The translations under genes were made by a program, and so were the position numbers. DNA of 64,000 nt from Myrica gale. Taxonomy: Eukaryota; Streptophyta; Magnoliopsida; Fagales; Myricaceae. Below the pieces are notes generated by a model. The model ran no database searches. It had not been told where the DNA came from and saw nothing but the letters and a program-made list of their open reading frames with translations. The stretch spans positions 875,501 through 939,500 of the forward strand of contig OZ005602.1 of the NCBI GenBank assembly GCA_963930655.1. The letters run 5' to 3'. Shown here one piece after another: positions 15,878-28,840 of this stretch. How positions within the stretch are numbered: position 1 is the first letter of the stretch; each line of letters opens with the position of its first letter.

Positions 15878-16076
15878 AGTGTGTTTGTGTTGTAAAATTT
15901 TTAGTATTGTGTTTAGTGTTGGTATTGGGTTTATTGAAAAAGTGAAAAGAGAGGTAATATTTTATAGTTTTTGTAATTTTTTATATTTTTTTATGGGAGA
16001 GAAAGAGATTATATTGGAGTATTTTATTAGGAGAGAGATGAAATTTTGGGTAAAATTTTGGTTGCAAACGCAGCCA
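15878..16076 (+). mobile_element. MITE, family A copy 2
   Basis: The left end is agtgtgtttgtgttgtaaaa and the right end, read inward, ggctgcgtttgc. The body has 'tattgggtttattgaaaaag', 'agagaggtaat' and several 'aaaatttt' words, matching the reverse complement of 2449-2647. A 3-bp repeat aag at 15875-15877 and 16077-16079 is a plausible target duplication. It lies about 1 kb upstream of the KH-protein start codon. Confidence 0.7.
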
Positions 16077-17077
16077 AAGAATAAGACATGTGGCGAACTT
16101 TTGACTTATAAGAAACGTGGCGAGCTTTGATTGAAGTAGGGAGAAAAGTCAATTAATGAATGATTTCGGTAAAAAGAAAGGGACCTCTTTGATATTCTCC
16201 GACAGAATCGTTACCAATTAGAAGCATTGTTTTGTCTAATGTAACGGTGGGCACGGACAACTTTGCGGTTGAAAGTATTAGAAAATGAATTTAGTTCACA
16301 GCTGGGCTTGGCTTGAAGCTCACTAGGCCAAATCTCTTAGCCCACATTAAGTCTTAATAGAATAACCCGGCAACTATGGCCCAGACCCGTAGTTTCAAAT
16401 AAAATCAAGCTCAGCTGCTCAGGTAACTTTTGTAGGCCAACTCTCCTTGCTCGGACGTAACGGAGTGAAGGAAACGCAGTCAATACGCACCGTTTTGTTC
16501 TTCTCTGACATGCACCCCCGAAGCTGAGACAATACGCCGTCTTCAACTGGGATTCTCTCTCTCTGGCATACGTGTATGTGTCTTCGTATTTCATCCATTT
16601 TCCTTTCTAACATTCCATCCGGTTTGGTTGGTGAGAAGGGGCGAGGAAAAGAAAACAAATTTACAGTTTCTTGGACCGCATAGTGCTACTGGGCATGCGT
16701 TAGAGAGGGAACCTCTTTGATGGTGTCTCCAATGGTAAACTGTGTTCGAGATTTAGATTTGAAGCTTTTGTTTTTGCTTCTTAGTATCACTTGCTGTTGT
16801 TAGGAAGCAGAACATTTCCGAAACCGTTTAAGGTATAGGTCGATGTTATATGTCGGTCTGCAGGTTCTGTTGCATGGAATTAATGAGAAAAACATGGGTC
16901 TGGTGTAGTCTAATTACTGCTAAAAAACATCAATCTTTGTGACGGAGTGCATTGCTGTTGTGGATGTAGCTGGAAGATTCCTGGTGCCTTCTCACCTCAC
17001 TGACCTGAGTTATGGATATTATACCTATTTGCTAACTGTGAGCAAAGTAACTGGATCGGATAAGTGCAAAGGTCGAC

Positions 17078-20000
17078 ATGTCATCTGCTGTTGAGCCTAT
17101 GTCCGCAACAAGTACTTCTGCTGCATCACCAAGTAGCCAAAAGGTCTCCATGTTCACTGGAAAATCTGGATTTGTCATTCCAAAAAATAAATTGTCCGGC
17201 TCCTTAGTTCCCCTCATTCGAGGAAGTAAAAAGATGGGAGGTGGTGATGTAACTTGTTATGAAAGTACCAAAATGGTGCAGAGGAAAACAAAATGGGCCC
17301 CTGATCTAACACAGGATGCTGCTGTCAAAAGGGGAAGAGCCTTGGCTTATCAGGTACTTTTATATGTTCTGTCATTTTGTGTCTGATGTGATTTCTACGT
17401 TTGTATATGTTATCGTGAATTTATCAAATTATTCACCTTTGACCCTCTTCCCTCTGCGCTTGATTTACTTTTGGAAATATAACTTTCCAAAAAGAAAAAA
17501 AGCAAAGAGAATCCAAGTGTATTGCATTTGGAGATGTTTCTATTAAAATCTTAGGTCTAGAATGGGTTGGAGGCATTTATAGCCCCAGTTTATGGGGGAA
17601 TATATATTGTCAGCCGGTGGCAATTGGAAATTCCCTTATCCCATTGGGTGCTAAAATGTCAGCATCTTCCATGTGAATGGTTCGCATGGAAGCTTCCATT
17701 CCAGGTGCCACTAAGTGATATTACTACCTGTGTGGTGGTACAATGTTGAGCAGACACGGGTGGATCAAATTACGGAACAGCTGAAAGCTGGATCTTTGAA
17801 GTTTGGGGACACTCAAGACTCAACAATGGGCACTGGCCTTCAAGATCAGAGGTCTCCATGTCCTCAAAGTGATAGTAAGGTAGTTTCTGTTGATTTTGGA
17901 GTTCCTCAAATATTGCCTGTTGATTTGTAGTGCATTCCATGTTTCATCTTGAATTGTACTGTAAGTTCCAAGCACTAATATTGGAATTTATGGATGTAGG
18001 AATCGGAACTATTGGAACTTGAAAAGCGAGAAACTATAGGTATGTTTGACATCTTTTCACAGATTGTCTTTTCTGTTTTTTGTTTTTTTATTTATTTCCC
18101 CCCCAACTTTTAATTTTGTATATTGCACTAATCCCTGTTCTTGTTGACATCCAGGTGAAATATTACAACTGAATCCAAGTTACAAGGCCCCACCTGATTA
18201 CAAACCTTTGTTGAAAGAGTCAAGAGTTCCTATCCCTGTAAGTTTGATTTCTAACCTTCTGTGCCACCTGGTTTTCAATGTCCCTTTTTCGCATGCTCTA
18301 ACGACAGTGACGAAAGATACAAATGCACATTTGATTTATCTTGACATGATGAATTTGACATTATATTTAAACAATTATTAAGAAAAGAGGTGTTATGCTC
18401 AAATACATTATTGAATGTCTACTTCTAGAACTGACAGTTTAAACAAAATACATAATTGCGATAACACTTGAATAATGTAATTTGATCAATCTATAAGGTG
18501 AAGAAGGTTAAAGACTAGTTGTGGTAAAGAAATGATTAAAGATAGGCATCTCGCTTCTTCTTATAAGAGAAAAGGCATTACAGAATTGTACTTAAACTAA
18601 TAGGACTTGGCTACTTGTCTGAACTTTTTATGAGAGAATATTTGGTCCCTTGGAAAGAGGTTGGAGATCTTGTGCAATTATTCTAGAATGGGTTATGTTC
18701 CAAGGAAGTGTAGGCCAATCTCCATCTTGGACAATGGAATGAATATTTAGTTAAGAAACTGTCTATGAGGAAGAAAGTGTTGTGTAGCACTACTAATTGG
18801 TGAGTTTCTTTGCTTGATTGTATTAGAGAACCACCTTAGACACCAAAATCATTTTCTGGCTTGCATAGAACTGTGCTAGGTAAAAGATTTAAAGGTAATT
18901 TTGGGGAATGTTGCAGGCATTAAGGTGGCGAGGGAACTACTTTGGCCAGCAAAAGATTGTTTTATACTCTTAACCGTTTATGATAAAGATATCTTGCTAG
19001 CTTTTTGAACAGAATAGGTGTAAACGAATAAGATACTTCATAGTTGCATCACCGTATAGGGAAGCTGACTCTCTTGCCTGTATGTTTCTCTGTCCGTCTG
19101 TGTGTTATTAGTCTGATTGCTTTGAGAATAAAAAGTTGTATAATCGAACTTCCGTTTGTTTTAGACATGAAAGTTATAAGTACGTAAATGCATCTCTCTC
19201 TCTCTCTCTCTCTCTAGAGTATAATGAACAAGCTATTAGTTTCATTCTGATATGGCCGTGTAGTCTAGATCTCAAGTTTTGCTGACACCAATGTTGTATT
19301 CCCTCACACGTACAACGTGGTATGCTGCCTCTACAGGTCAAAGAATATCCTGGATTCAATTTTGTTGGCCTAATATTTGGTCCTGGAGGTGATAATCAAA
19401 GGCGATTAGAAAAAGTAAGAAGTTTGGTTTATCTCTTGAACAACAATGTGCTAATAATTGGTGAGCTTTTGTTGACAAATTCGTTAATACCCTAATCTCA
19501 TCTACAATATGCATTGTAGGAAACTGGAGCCAAAATACTACTTTATGGTACCAAAGCAGAGACAGGAAAGAAGGTAATTCGTTGGTTAAAAAATATGGAG
19601 ATATTTGAGCATAGAATTTTCGGTGATATCTTCCTCTTGTTAATTCTCTTTATTCTCTGACTCCCTGAGATATGTTTCAACCTCACGGAGATCTACCCTG
19701 AACCGTTTACTTAAAGATGTAACCAAAATCTAGCAGTGTTGACTTGTGTTCTTTCCTTTTGTTAACATATTCATTTGCAGGGAGAAATTAAAGCATCTGA
19801 TGGAAATGAGATCCTTTGTGCATATGAGGAGTTATATGTTGAAATAAAAGCTGAGACATTTGAGAAAGTTGATGCTGCAGTTTCCATAATTGAACTGCTA
19901 GTCACCTCAGTATCAGTGAGTTTAATTTTGTTAAAGATTGTATAGTGTTTTATTGATTGCTTCTTATGTTGCTGGGTTTTGTTTTTACATGATTCATCAT

Positions 20001-21712
20001 GCTAACAGTCATTCCATTTTATCTAGGGAAATCTGACTGCTGTTTCCAAAACCTCTACTTCAGTTTCTGTGGATACTGTAGATGTTCTCACACAAAGCCA
20101 GGATGCAGCCACCTCCAATACGGTTTCTATTGCTGCAGTAAATCAGGTAGTACTGCAACCAGTTGCTGGATCTACACATAACCCTTTCCAAGGTCAAGCT
20201 CAATTCCCTGGACCATGGTTCCCATCAGGCCAATCTCCTGGTCTCATTCCCCTTCCGAATTCTTCATCCTCAATTCTCAACAATCCAGTCCAATTATTGT
20301 CATCGAATCCTTCAAACATGCCTTCCCTGTTTGGGCCTCGACCAACTCCAGCTACTGGACTCGGCTCAATTCTCCAAAATCCACCTGTTCTCCCTGGACC
20401 TCAGGCACCATCACAAGTTCTTTACATGGTTCAAACTAGCACACCAGGTCATATTGGCCCTCTGAGAAATCCTTTGATGATGGCTTTACAGCACTCAGCT
20501 GCTCAGCCTACTATTTCAGCTCCATTTCCATTTACTGGTAGCCAACACATATCAGCAAGGCCAACCTTTATCACAGGACCATTAATGGCTTCACTTCCTC
20601 AATCAATGTCTAGTATTCCACCCAGATCAATACTTGACCGAACTCAGCCCCCTACTGGAAGCTCCAGCTTATGGTCTGGAGTCCCTGGAAGCGCTAGTGC
20701 TTCAGCATCCCTAGGTCGGAGCAACATGGGGCAGATGGCTCCACAGATGGTTCAACCCAACAGGCCTCATTCTACTGCTAGTTTGATGTCACCTGTCATC
20801 TTTCCATCTAGGCCATCCACTGCCCAGCTTTCTGGTGCCTCTGTGAACCGTCCTATTGCAGCTCTTCATTTTGCATCAAATCCACCGCCTCAAGGGGGGC
20901 GTCCAGTTGCATTTTCAGCTACTCTACACCAATCACCTGCACCTATACCTAATTCATCTATAAACCCTGGATTTGGATCTGCACCACCACCAATTCCTTC
21001 ACCTGGATCATCCACACAACCGCCTTTACCTCGGCAATCAGGAATACCAAATTCTGTGTCCACCAGTACACCAAACTTCAATGCCATAAAACCACCAACA
21101 GTGTCAGCTCCAAGTTCTGGCAATTTCACTTTTCATCCTCACCGCCCACAGAATCCAGTGTCCCAAACATTCCCCCCATCAAGCAGTCAGCCTGCTACTC
21201 AGAGTGCACCACAGGTGCAGCATCTGGCACCTCAGGTACCACCTTTCCAGTTGGCTGTCCCCAGAACAACTCAACCCGTCAATCAGGTATTTCAGAGGCC
21301 ACATTTCAGCAATCTGGTAAGTCAGGCTCAACGTCCTGTATCTGCTGGTCCCTTTGCCAGAACACTAATGGGTCCACCCAGACTTCCATCAATTCCAAAT
21401 GCGAATGTTGCACCTAGGAATCCTCTTTCACAAATGGGCACTAGGAACTTCAGTCCGGCTCCCCAAATGACCAGTTTGCCTGGCCCTTTTGCTCCCGGGC
21501 CATCCAGTTCTCTGCAACTTCAACACAATTATCCAGCTCACATGACTAGGACAGATCTCCTCTTGGCTCCAATTCAACAACAATTTGGCAGCACATTCTC
21601 CTTTGCTTCTAGTAGGCCAGCTTCTAAACCTGGAGGACAGCAAATTTATGATCCATTCTCACCCACATCCGTGTCTACCTCAAACGCGGAGGGGGAGAAA
21701 ATGGGACATTAA
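17078..21712 (+). CDS. KH-domain RNA-binding protein, SF1/BBP-related plant family
   Basis: Eight coding exons (17078-17353, 17754-17879, 18000-18039, 18155-18237, 19337-19414, 19520-19573, 19781-19915, 20027-21712) join in phase to 825 codons. The N-terminus has FVIPKNKLSGSLVP. A helix with ELLELEKRETIG and LNPSYKAPPDYKP leads into a KH domain at about residues 180-260: VKEYPGFNFVGLIFGPGG, the RNA-contacting GxxG loop as GPGG, ETGAKILLYGT, and the closing helix TFEKVDAAVSIIELL. The arrangement resembles the branchpoint-binding module of SF1/BBP and STAR proteins, so binding of pre-mRNA or mRNA in the nucleus is likely. Unlike true SF1 there is no CCHC knuckle. The last 560 residues, all in exon 8, are low-complexity Pro/Ser/Gln/Thr-rich and probably disordered. 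The gene appears intact. The first ATG precedes the conserved start, and noncoding 5' exons probably lie upstream. Confidence 0.85.
19193..19216. repeat. CT microsatellite in an intron of the KH gene
   Basis: An uninterrupted run of about 12 CT units lies in the intron between exons 4 and 5, well away from the splice sites. It is probably neutral and polymorphic. Confidence 0.85.
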
Positions 21713-22960
21713 TCCATGGTACGAGGATTCAATGAGCTTGGTTGGAGTGAAATAATATGGAGTTAGTACAGAACTTTTCAGCTAACCATTTGAAGTGCCG
21801 ATAGAGTCCCCAAAGAGGAGTAAGATGTTAGAGGTCTAAAGAAGTGACATATATCCTCTCTGTATTCTAATTTCTGATACCAACTGACTTTGTTGCAGCA
21901 TAATTTTTAAAGCTGATTGTATCGTTTTCTTTCATTGTCATTGTCCGTCATTCCCCATTTCTCTGGTGGTGCACTATGAATTGAGTTCTGTTTGAATTTG
22001 TATCAGAACAATATGGCCTTCAGACAAAGGGGCATACCTCATTCGGAACAATTTACTGTTATTTTCGGTACTATCCCGTGCTGAATTTTGAATGAGTGAT
22101 TGAATATTAACTTGTATAGGAGCACCATAGTCCCTTAGTCGAAGAGGAATAAGGCATTTCTCGTAACTCGTTGGCGCTGAAGGCTTCTTCTGTTGCGATT
22201 AGTATTAATGGTATTATCTTGGGCTGCCGGCTTGTGGTGTTTGTCTTTTTTTTTTATTCCAAGTGTCATGTGGTGTTTGTCAGTTTGCTTATTTTTATGT
22301 TTATTTTTGTTTATGATGGACGCTAATGAAGTTACTGCTATCAGCGATATAGAATAGCGTTTGAATCCGCTTCAACTGCTGTTCTGCTAGAACCGCCTGC
22401 AAGTATTTCTCCTCCAACCTGAAATGGGACACTTTCCACAGTTGCATTTGAGCACTATATTTTGTTTATTTTGACCCGAAAAATATATTGCATGAAAACA
22501 TGCAATAATTTGGTTAGCGAGAAAGAACTGCCTATTCTAGGTTCAAAAATAAACTTCTCTCCTATAAGGAGTTGGTGCCAACCACTAAGTCACTAGTTTC
22601 AAGATTAGGAGAGTCAGGATATAAATTGAAATCGCTTGCAAAGTCTGACTTTAGACCTATAGACCTAGTGGATAAGCTGAGACTGATTGGGGGTTTTGCC
22701 GGTTCTGAAGTGACGGGCTCGTCCAGTGGAAAGTAGCTTTGGCTTAAACCGTACATTTTGTAGGAAGTGTTCCTATGATCACACCCAAATGGAGCGTTGT
22801 TTCGTTCCTTTCCTCCTACCCCCTCTATTTTCCTCTGACTGCAGCAGATCTAGATTACGATGCATAACTATTCTCAGCTAGACATGACATTGGTTTGTCA
22901 AGTCACTGCAATAGAAGAGTAAATAAAACGATCCACCTATGCCATCTGACCTTTTCTTTC
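21713..22960. other. 3' flank of the KH gene and convergent intergenic gap
   Basis: The first few hundred bases should be the 3' UTR of the KH gene. No gene was recognised between there and the 3' end of the minus-strand gene that stops at 23257. Short frames near 22.6 kb have no protein-like pattern. Confidence 0.4.
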
Positions 22961-23256
22961 TTATTTTCCTGAATTCGACGTCTCATACAAGTTCACCAGC
23001 GCATCAGAAAGTACAAGGCAATAACCTATCCCAATCCTTTTGCTAAGGGGTTGATTTATATCTGAATTTGCATAGACCGAGTTTAACGCAGCGAAAAAGG
23101 AATCACGACAAATGATTTTTGAGAAAGATGGAGAATTGAGCCTTGAAGGTAGCCTAGTACCGATTGACGTGCATAGCCTTAGAGAATGGTGCTTGAGATT
23201 TACTATGTACATGGTTAACACTGCTTACATACAAAGTGCGTGTTATCAGAGATGAC

Positions 23257-26217
23257 TTAAATAGAAGGACCAGATTTGAGCACCCTCTCCAGTTTCTCAG
23301 CCTTCGTGTAATCCTTTTCTGTGAGAGGCCCGGCTGGAAAAGGAGTGATTTCCACAATGAGGTGGGGTGTCGGGAGCTCATCAAACAGAGCCCTCACGTT
23401 GTTGCAACAAACACTTTCTCCATGAGCACTCTCCCTCCGAATTTGACAACCCTGCAAATGCAAAATCCAAATATTTAATCCAGAGTCTAAAACTAGTAAC
23501 TTTTGAGTAGGAAAATACATTGGACGGAACAGATAAGAGAATGCAACAAAGAAGAAAGGATTCAAGGTTCTAGATAATAGTTCAAGAAATCTGTAATACC
23601 TTGTGGGAAGTGGCATCTCTGAAGTGATCATCATCTGACAATAGGGATGCAATGGCTTTAAGTAGGCGCCTCCCCTCAGTTTTAGATGGTACCCTGTAGT
23701 TCCTTTTCAGTGTACCCTTTGTTGTAGGATGCCATTTGCTCACTATTTTCCTTCTATCAGCTTCTTCATTCCCTGTTCAACAGGCTAGAATGAGCATATG
23801 ACTATATATTTTATTTTTCTAATTTTAATATCGGCATAGTGTAGGAACAATCTTCATAATTAATACATTCATGCAGAGCATAAAAACACCTAAGAAACCC
23901 AGTCAATTAATTTGAGCCACAGAAATGTTTCTTGGACATGTTTCTCCCTTTTATATTCAGATATCCAAACACTCATACACTACAAGTATGAGTTCAAAAG
24001 GTGGGATAAACAAAACGCTTTGTTCCTCCCTCCCATCACTCATCTCATGGTTTCATCCTCCAGTTGATACACAAAAAGAGATTCTCCATTACACTCTTAA
24101 ATGCTACTACGACGACTCCTACACAGGACAGCTAATTAATAATCTTAGAGGTCGCCTTCTCGGTCATCAGGCACTCAACATGTCAGAATTTAACACGAGT
24201 CTATATAAACCACAATTCTTATATCAAAAGCCAAAAAAATTCCGATTAAAATTTCCTCCTGATGAGTGCTTTCAGCCTTTAGCATCATAAACACCACAAA
24301 AGATAAATTTTGTTCCACTTCCGGACGTTCTTAAATAGGAACACCTTGAAGGTAGAAAAACAAAATTGCTTGAGGAATGCTCTGATATCCCATTATGTTC
24401 TCTGACCTGTTAATAACAAGTCTACTCCATATTTGAGTAAAATACATTATACAAGATAATCCACATATCAGGCCACCTAGACCACTTTTTGATGAGCTAA
24501 AGGCTCAGAAACCAGGTGTACCTTCTTTGCGGAGACAGGCACACCAAAGCCATGACTTTAATATATGTCAAGTGAAAACAAATAAGTATCATCTTCACAT
24601 TTTAATTTCGCTTATTTTTTCATTGTTACATTAATATCAACCAAATTGATAAGTACACATTTTTTTGTTAACATTCAATCCCCATCCTGCAAAATTATTC
24701 GAAAAAAGAATGATTTATTAAGAATTGATGCTAGACATATCTGCTATTCTCATTCCAGATGGTTGGGAATCATCGTCACCTGAACTTCGGTTTTATTGAA
24801 ATAGCTTCTTTTTTAAAAGTTTACATCACCTCAGAGAAGTTTCACTCTCAAAACAGGGGGCTCCATATGTAAATGGGCTTCTAGCATACTATGCTCATCG
24901 CAATGGAGCTCCTCAATCAGTGTTCAATGTCAAAAACTTCTCTACCTGCTGAACAATATTTTTCGTTATACTCTCCCTATTACTTGGCCCAAATTCTTGA
25001 CACATTCATTTGTAATTCTCAAGTGGACCTTGAGCCACTGATGTTTTCATAGCCATACATTACCATATTGACTGGCTGTTTCAAAAGAAAATTTGATGAC
25101 TATATAACTTTTCAGATTTCTCATGAAACCATTCTCACGAACTGCATAAATTTAAGCCAAAAATTAACCACAGGCTAAAAGACCTTGAATGTTTTATCAA
25201 AATTGCTTATTACCACTGTAATCCACTAATCCTTTCCTAATTCAAGGGATTATCCTAATGTCAGTAACTCTGCATAAGAAGTATTCGAAAAAAATAAAGA
25301 ATGAAAAATTACATCTCCTGTGCATTTTTTTTTTGTTCTGCTTCTGAGCCATCCAGGTATTCCTTTCATTGCTCCCCTTTGTAATAAATATCTGGACAAG
25401 GGAGGATTTTTTTTTTGGGAGTAATTTTTAGGTAAAGAGGAAATCCGGGTATCCATTCACGTGCTCCGAGCTCGGATTTGATATCCTTTGTATCTCCTCT
25501 CTTGTGGTAATATTGAACAAATTCAAACAACAACTTCAATTTTTGACACACTCTTCCCAAGTTTCTCACCAATCTAAAACAGAGGGCAAGCAAAATGCAT
25601 TACTTTAGCAATGTGAGCAATTATAATCACGAAATAAAGGCAAGTATAGCCAAACCCATGAACCTGGTTTCCCTTGTACACCATCCAACCACCTAGAGAA
25701 ACCCAAATCACCAGATTCACCATCACCGGCACCACCGCCTTCCAACTCTGCATCAAATAATAACCCCACAGAGTTAACAGCTTCGATCAGGAAACACCCA
25801 AGATCCAATACGAGACAACAAATATAAAGGATTTGATACTACTCGAAAAATAAATCAACCTCATCAATAAAGTAGTAGAAGTACTAGACCTGAGAAAAGA
25901 GGGTTCGATGGAGATCCAGCCAAGCCAGTCTTTAAGAGGGCGTAGAAGATGCAAAGCCTACCAGCCCATAAAACAGGAGCCTCAATCAAAGAAGCATGAG
26001 TGGTAATAGAAGGGGTGGGTGTGGACTTCTTGGTTCTCTTAGTACGTGATCTTTTACTCAAATAAAGTAGCCTTTTGAAGGCTCTACTGGGTTTAGTTCG
26101 AAAGTCAGGAAAAAGGGTCTTGGGCAGCGAAATGGGTGAGTTGGCGTTCTTGGATACATAGGGTGATGTGAACGTAGTGCTGGTGGTGGAGGTGGTTTGT
26201 ACAAGTGAAAGAAGCAT
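23257..26217 (-). CDS. Conserved plant protein of 259 aa, probably plastid-targeted, function unknown
   Basis: Four exons on the minus strand fit GT-AG sites and phase: 26217-25890, 25747-25664, 23772-23600 and 23451-23257, giving 259 residues. The first 70 residues are Ser/Thr/Lys-rich with few acidic residues, as in a chloroplast transit peptide. A hydrophobic segment follows (LWAGRLCIFYALLKTGLAG, about residues 83-101). The soluble part contains SGDLGFSRWLDGVQGKP, IVSKWHPTTKGTLKRNYRVP, a helix EGRRLLKAIASLL, and the Cys-rich end KGCQIRRESAHGESVCCNNV with LFDELPTPHLIVEITPFP. I recall this sequence type as conserved across land plants but know no name or function for it. All four exons are open and join without frameshift, so the gene looks intact. 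The hydrophobic reading of exon 2 in another frame is rejected because it breaks phase. Confidence 0.75.
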
Positions 26218-26414
26218 TTCTTAGCTGCACTGTCCCTGAGTATGAGAACGAAATCAGGAGATGGGGAGAGAGGGTCATTGTTTAGGTACTATCTTCTAAC
26301 CGGAAGAGAGAAAAACGGCGTCGTCCTCTAAACCTTTTTTTTAAGATTTTATATGTCAATTTTAGCATATAAATTTTGAAATGACGAGTTTGATCAAATG
26401 CTTTGCTGGCTACT

Positions 26415-26580
26415 GTATTTGAGTGTTAAAATTTTAGGGGGTTATAATTTTGAAGTTGATAAAAAAGTGAGGAGAGATGAGCTGAACTTTTTTTTATATT
26501 TATTTGTAATAAAAATAAATAATTTGATGAAAAAAAGATAATTTATGTTAATTACTTTATTAGGACCAAAATTTTGAATG
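26415..26580 (+). mobile_element. MITE, family A copy 3
   Basis: The segment has the family signature: 'tttgagtgttaaaatttta' at the left, 'aaaaagtgaggagagatga', then 'aataatttgatgaaaaa' and 'gaccaaaattttgaatg' at the right. Ends are decayed and no target duplication is clear. It lies about 200 bp upstream of the conserved plastid-type gene. Confidence 0.6.
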
Positions 26581-27138
26581 CTCGTAGTTTCATGACATTT
26601 ATTCTTAATTCTTAATTATTAAAAGAAAAAGTCTAATTACATCAATAACCTCTTAAAGTAAAGGAACTTTAAGATTAAATTCCGAAGAAAAAGAAATTTA
26701 TAATTAAAACCCTGAGAGATCGAGAATCTAATAGAGATGCATTCATACCCTCTTAGATGGCTTGTTACCCAAGCGCCTCCATCATAGATTGAACTTATGA
26801 CCTTAAAGGCACGTAGACTCTAACCAAGGTTCAGTTCTTAATCTTTTAATTTTTGGGTTGGTAGGAAAAAAAAGAAAAGAAAAAAGAAAGCATTGATTTG
26901 AAAATGATTCTAAAGATATGGGCCGCAGTCTCGGCTTTAAACAAACTAAAAACAGTCAAGTGGATAATTTTCGTGTCACTTTCATCTTATCCAAACAAGT
27001 ATGACCAACAGCCAATAGATTACCCTTTTCCGGTTTCGCGGGTGGAACTTGGGGTCTTGTCAGGCAGTTTGTTTCTTTTGTGTTTTTTTTTTCCCTAAGA
27101 GTTGATATGCAGTGCATAGAAAACGAAAAAGTTGACAC
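26581..27138. other. Intergenic, no gene seen
   Basis: AT-rich DNA with homopolymer A and T runs. No protein-like frame was found. Confidence 0.4.
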
Positions 27139-27660
27139 TTACAGCTCTACTGAACTGTTACTAGTAGAACAGAAAGAGAGCCATTGAAGTAAACTTTTTT
27201 CAGACAGACAGGATGACAATAAGTTGTTTGTAGGGCAAAACCTGAAAACCAAAAAATTTCTTATATAAAAAGGAGGAATTTCTTGCTTTTCAAAAAAGTT
27301 CATGGAAATCTGCATTCCTAGAACCTCTAGTCTATGCCGAATGTCTGGAGGAGGAGACTTGGATACAACCTGCAGTAGCACTCATACTAGTACTGAAGTC
27401 TCTGAATATGTACGTGGCATAGATCCAAAAGTAAAACGCCTGTCATCTGGGAGGAGCAATGTGACTTGCGGAGCCAGAGGTAATTCTCCACAGCTACCTC
27501 TATCAACGACTCCAAACTGGCCGAGGACCAGGTCGAAGTCAAGGACCGATAGAGTTACTGGATTGACTGCCACAAATGATGCCTCTAGATGTTCTTGGGC
27601 CAATGCAGCAACGAATGCTAAGGAGGATATTTCGTTAAGAATCCAGGTCCAATATGGGAC
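27139..27660 (-). pseudogene. Unrecognised protein-like segment with an in-frame stop
   Basis: On the minus strand one frame is open from about 27640 to 27385 and reads like real protein, with mixed polar and hydrophobic residues (VALAQEHLEASFVAVNP; VLDFDLVLGQFGVVDRG; VTLLLPDDRRFTFG). A TGA at 27382-27384 interrupts it and the same frame continues to 27139. I do not recognise the family. Because a LINE-like tail lies just to the right, it may be transposon-derived. The opposite strand is also open, so the coding strand is not certain. Confidence 0.25.
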
Positions 27661-27904
27661 ACTGAACCAAAGTGAAATAGTGGACCTAATTGGGATGTAG
27701 AAAATCCAATTAAATTACCTGTGCCATCAGATGATGTAGAAACAGGAATGTGAAAGGAAGTCATGCGATGCTGTATTTTTACTTTCCATAGTTTTCTCCA
27801 TTCTCACGACCCCGTGTCCGTAAACTGGTACCCCTAATCATGTAAGTACACATTCTTCACCGAGTAAAGATTTTTCTGAGGGAGTCGGATCATTGCTTTG
27901 AACG

Positions 27905-28133
27905 TCATTCCTCCAATGGAAACCGACGTCGTCATGTGCGGTGGGTTTGTTGTGTGTTCCAACTCTTGATGTCGGTTTGTTGTTGTCTTACCCGGTTTGC
28001 TTTCCGAATCTGCGTATTTGGCTTATTGTAGGGTTTTTAGGTTCGATTAGGTTTTCCACTGGCCTTTGGGTTTTTCTGACTTGTATCGGTTGTATTTCTC
28101 AAATTTTAATATACAAGTTTGTTGCCTAAAAAA
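27905..28133 (+). mobile_element. Probable 3' end of a LINE retrotransposon
   Basis: The block has the T/G-rich, repetitive wording usual in 3' UTRs of plant L1-type elements ('gtcggtttgttgttgtc', 'agggtttttaggttcgatta') and closes with 'ttaatatacaagtttgttgcc' plus 'taaaaaaa', a short A tail. No reverse transcriptase was read upstream, which is usual for 5'-truncated LINE insertions. Target-site duplication was not resolved. Confidence 0.4.
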
Positions 28134-28840
28134 ATCCTTTTGAGTTTATAATCCACCTAGGAACATCATTCTGTGGGACTTTAGGAATTACATCATTGCT
28201 TGACCAAGTACTTGAACCCTATGTAATTCAAATCCGAAGGAATTACATCATTGCTTGCAAGAGTGTGCCACTCCCTAAAAGAATTCACATGTTGAGCCCA
28301 CTCACTAAAGGATAGTTGATGACGGAAGGAAAAAGATAAATAAAGAGAGAATTTGAGAACACAACTTATAATGAGAAAATGAGGATAAAAGGGAGCAAAG
28401 CTAGCTCAACCAAATTTTGATTTCAAAGAGTACATGTATTTTTTGAATTGCCTCCTTCTACATCACCCACCACATATTTATACTACTTCTCACATTAATT
28501 GCACACTTCATTCCTTTCACACTTTTCTACTTTAATGTTCTCCCAACTTAGTATCATGCAAGTTAATCATTACACGGAATTGTTTCATAAAGCTCCTCTA
28601 GCAACCCTCAAATTTTGTGACATATCTCTGCTAATTATGACTTAGAACAACTCAATATAGTAGTAGAAGAAGAAAAAAGACGAATAAAAAGCCATAAGAG
28701 ATGATTAATTGGTTTCTCCAGATATGCTTACAACTAACAATTTTCATCACAGTATTTTTTTCCTAAGCAAACGTGAAAATTCATTTCACATGGAAAAGTA
28801 AAGAAGTGTTGAATACAAATAGGTCTCCAAGGCCAATTAT
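28134..28840. other. Intergenic, no gene seen
   Basis: AT-rich, without recognisable coding sequence. The phrase 'ggaattacatcattgcttg' is repeated at about 28182 and 28240, a short direct repeat 58 bp apart. Confidence 0.45.

Noticed and set aside
20890..21643. Minus-strand frames opposite the KH protein's Pro/Ser-rich exon
   Set aside because: They arise from low-complexity codon bias on the coding strand.
25574..25756. Hydrophobic minus-strand frame (WKAVVPVMVNLVIWV) as an alternative exon 2
   Set aside because: It breaks splice phase with exon 1, while the alternative frame keeps phase and continues a conserved protein.
27302..27700. Plus-strand 132-codon frame
   Set aside because: It is Ser/Thr/Arg-rich without domain pattern. 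The opposite strand looks more protein-like, though neither is secure.
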